Source: HGM04593 sp045661225
GTDB lineage: Bacteria; Bacteroidota; Bacteroidia; Bacteroidales; Bacteroidaceae
Length of the DNA: 64,000 nt
Assembly: GCA_045661225.1 (NCBI GenBank)
Contig: JAZRFF010000017.1
Coordinates: forward strand, 1 to 64,000
Direction of reading: 5' to 3'
The notes below the pieces were generated by a model that worked only from the letters and a program-made list of their open reading frames with translations, had not been told where the DNA came from and ran no database searches. Within the stretch, counting starts at the first letter, position 1. The number at the start of each line of letters is the position of its first letter. Shown in pieces: positions 63,517 through 64,000 of this stretch. Made by a program: the position numbers and the translations under genes.

Positions 63517-64000
63517 TTATTGGTTCTTTTTCTTGTCTACGATGGCATCAATAACTGCAATGGCCGTAATGGTTACGATATCGCGGACTGAGGCTTCGCA
63601 GTCGGTGAAGTGGATAGGTTTGTTCAATCCCATTTGGATAGGCCCGATAACTTCAGTCTCACTCATTGATTGAATCAACTGATAGGTAGCATTGGCTGAA
63701 CTCAAGTTTGGGAAAATCAATGTGTTTACATCTTTTCCTTTCAAGCGGGTAAACGGATATTTTTCATCGCGGGCCGTATTGTTCATGGCATATTTTACCT
63801 GCATTTCTCCGTCGATGGCCAATTCTGGATATTCTTTTTGCATGATGTCGATGGCTTCGTGTACCTTAGCCGGACTGCCTTCGCTATCCGATCCGAAGTT
63901 TGAATACGACAACATAGCCATAACCGGTGTATGGTTGAAGAATTCTACGGTAGTCTTCGATAGTTTGGCAATATCTAACAATGTATCGGTATCAGGATGA
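63517..64000 (-). CDS. maeB: NADP-dependent malic enzyme, C-terminal part (partial)
   Basis: The frame is open to the window edge, so only the last 160 residues are seen. They belong to the phosphotransacetylase-like domain at the C-terminus of MaeB-type malic enzymes (MLSYSNFGSDSEGSPAKV, LIFPNLSSANATYQL, IGPIQMGLNKPIH). MaeB turns malate into pyruvate. A stand-alone phosphate acetyltransferase is possible, but the neighbouring gdh genes favour MaeB, as recalled from Bacteroides. Confidence 0.75.
   Translation of the reverse strand, partial: HPDTDTLLDIAKLSKTTVEFFNHTPVMAMLSYSNFGSDSEGSPAKVHEAIDIMQKEYPELAIDGEMQVKYAMNNTARDEKYPFTRLKGKDVNTLIFPNLSSANATYQLIQSMSETEVIGPIQMGLNKPIHFTDCEASVRDIVTITAIAVIDAIVDKKKNQ

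Overview
The window is chromosomal DNA from a member of the Bacteroidota, most likely order Bacteroidales. The signs are BspA-type leucine-rich-repeat surface proteins, fimbrillin-family lipoproteins, a single fused SecDF, the order rpsU-xerC-hpf-tRNA, few Shine-Dalgarno sequences, and promoters of the Bacteroides type (TTTG, about 20 bases, TAnnTTTG) in front of many genes. I cannot place it below order from the sequence alone. Genus-level comparisons below are from general knowledge, not from a search.

From 1 to about 54.6 kb the window is almost wholly housekeeping. Region by region: the 3' part of a BspA-like gene and a repeat-rich gap (2-1886); a sensor kinase, then yceD-rpmF-era-der (1887-6202); a convergent two-gene Mla-type lipid ABC transporter (6312-7822); lptB; tig-clpP-clpX, the chaperone and protease set; recQ; guaB; an outer-membrane-protein biogenesis block with three SurA/PpiC-like proteins, an OstA-like protein and a small membrane protein (16264-22021); mutL; an OmpA-family porin; two tandem tRNA-Val genes with a tRNA remnant; purB; a pseudouridine synthase; asnS; manC; an rRNA methyltransferase; purD with two membrane proteins; a minus-strand block of radical SAM protein, RNase H and argS; two overlapping rhomboid proteases; secDF; a DUF2851 protein and a PgpH-type c-di-AMP phosphodiesterase (minus strand); gltX; mdh; a second, complete BspA-like gene; and rpsU-xerC-hpf-tRNA-Thr.

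From about 54.65 kb the character changes. In related genomes hpf and its tRNAs normally lead into tuf, secE and nusG. Here there are instead two AT-rich fimbrillin genes (54.86-57.19 kb) and then a metabolic block. That block has an NAD(P)-glutamate dehydrogenase gene broken by one in-frame TAG, a 986-residue protein joining receiver-like domains to a PEP/pyruvate-binding (ATP-grasp) domain, a second intact glutamate dehydrogenase, a 59-residue membrane protein, and the 3' end of a malic enzyme gene. This block looks like Bacteroides in order and codon style. The break may be a real rearrangement or island, or a chimeric contig.

The points most worth a second look are the amber codon in an otherwise perfect gdhA, the synteny and composition break near 54.6 kb, an 18-bp hairpin whose arm contains the first two bases of the xerC start codon, a GAAAAGTGAAAA-type repeat family that lies in the intergenic DNA and also inside a BspA reading frame, the REC-ATP-grasp protein between two gdh genes, and long basic disordered tails on two rRNA-modifying enzymes.
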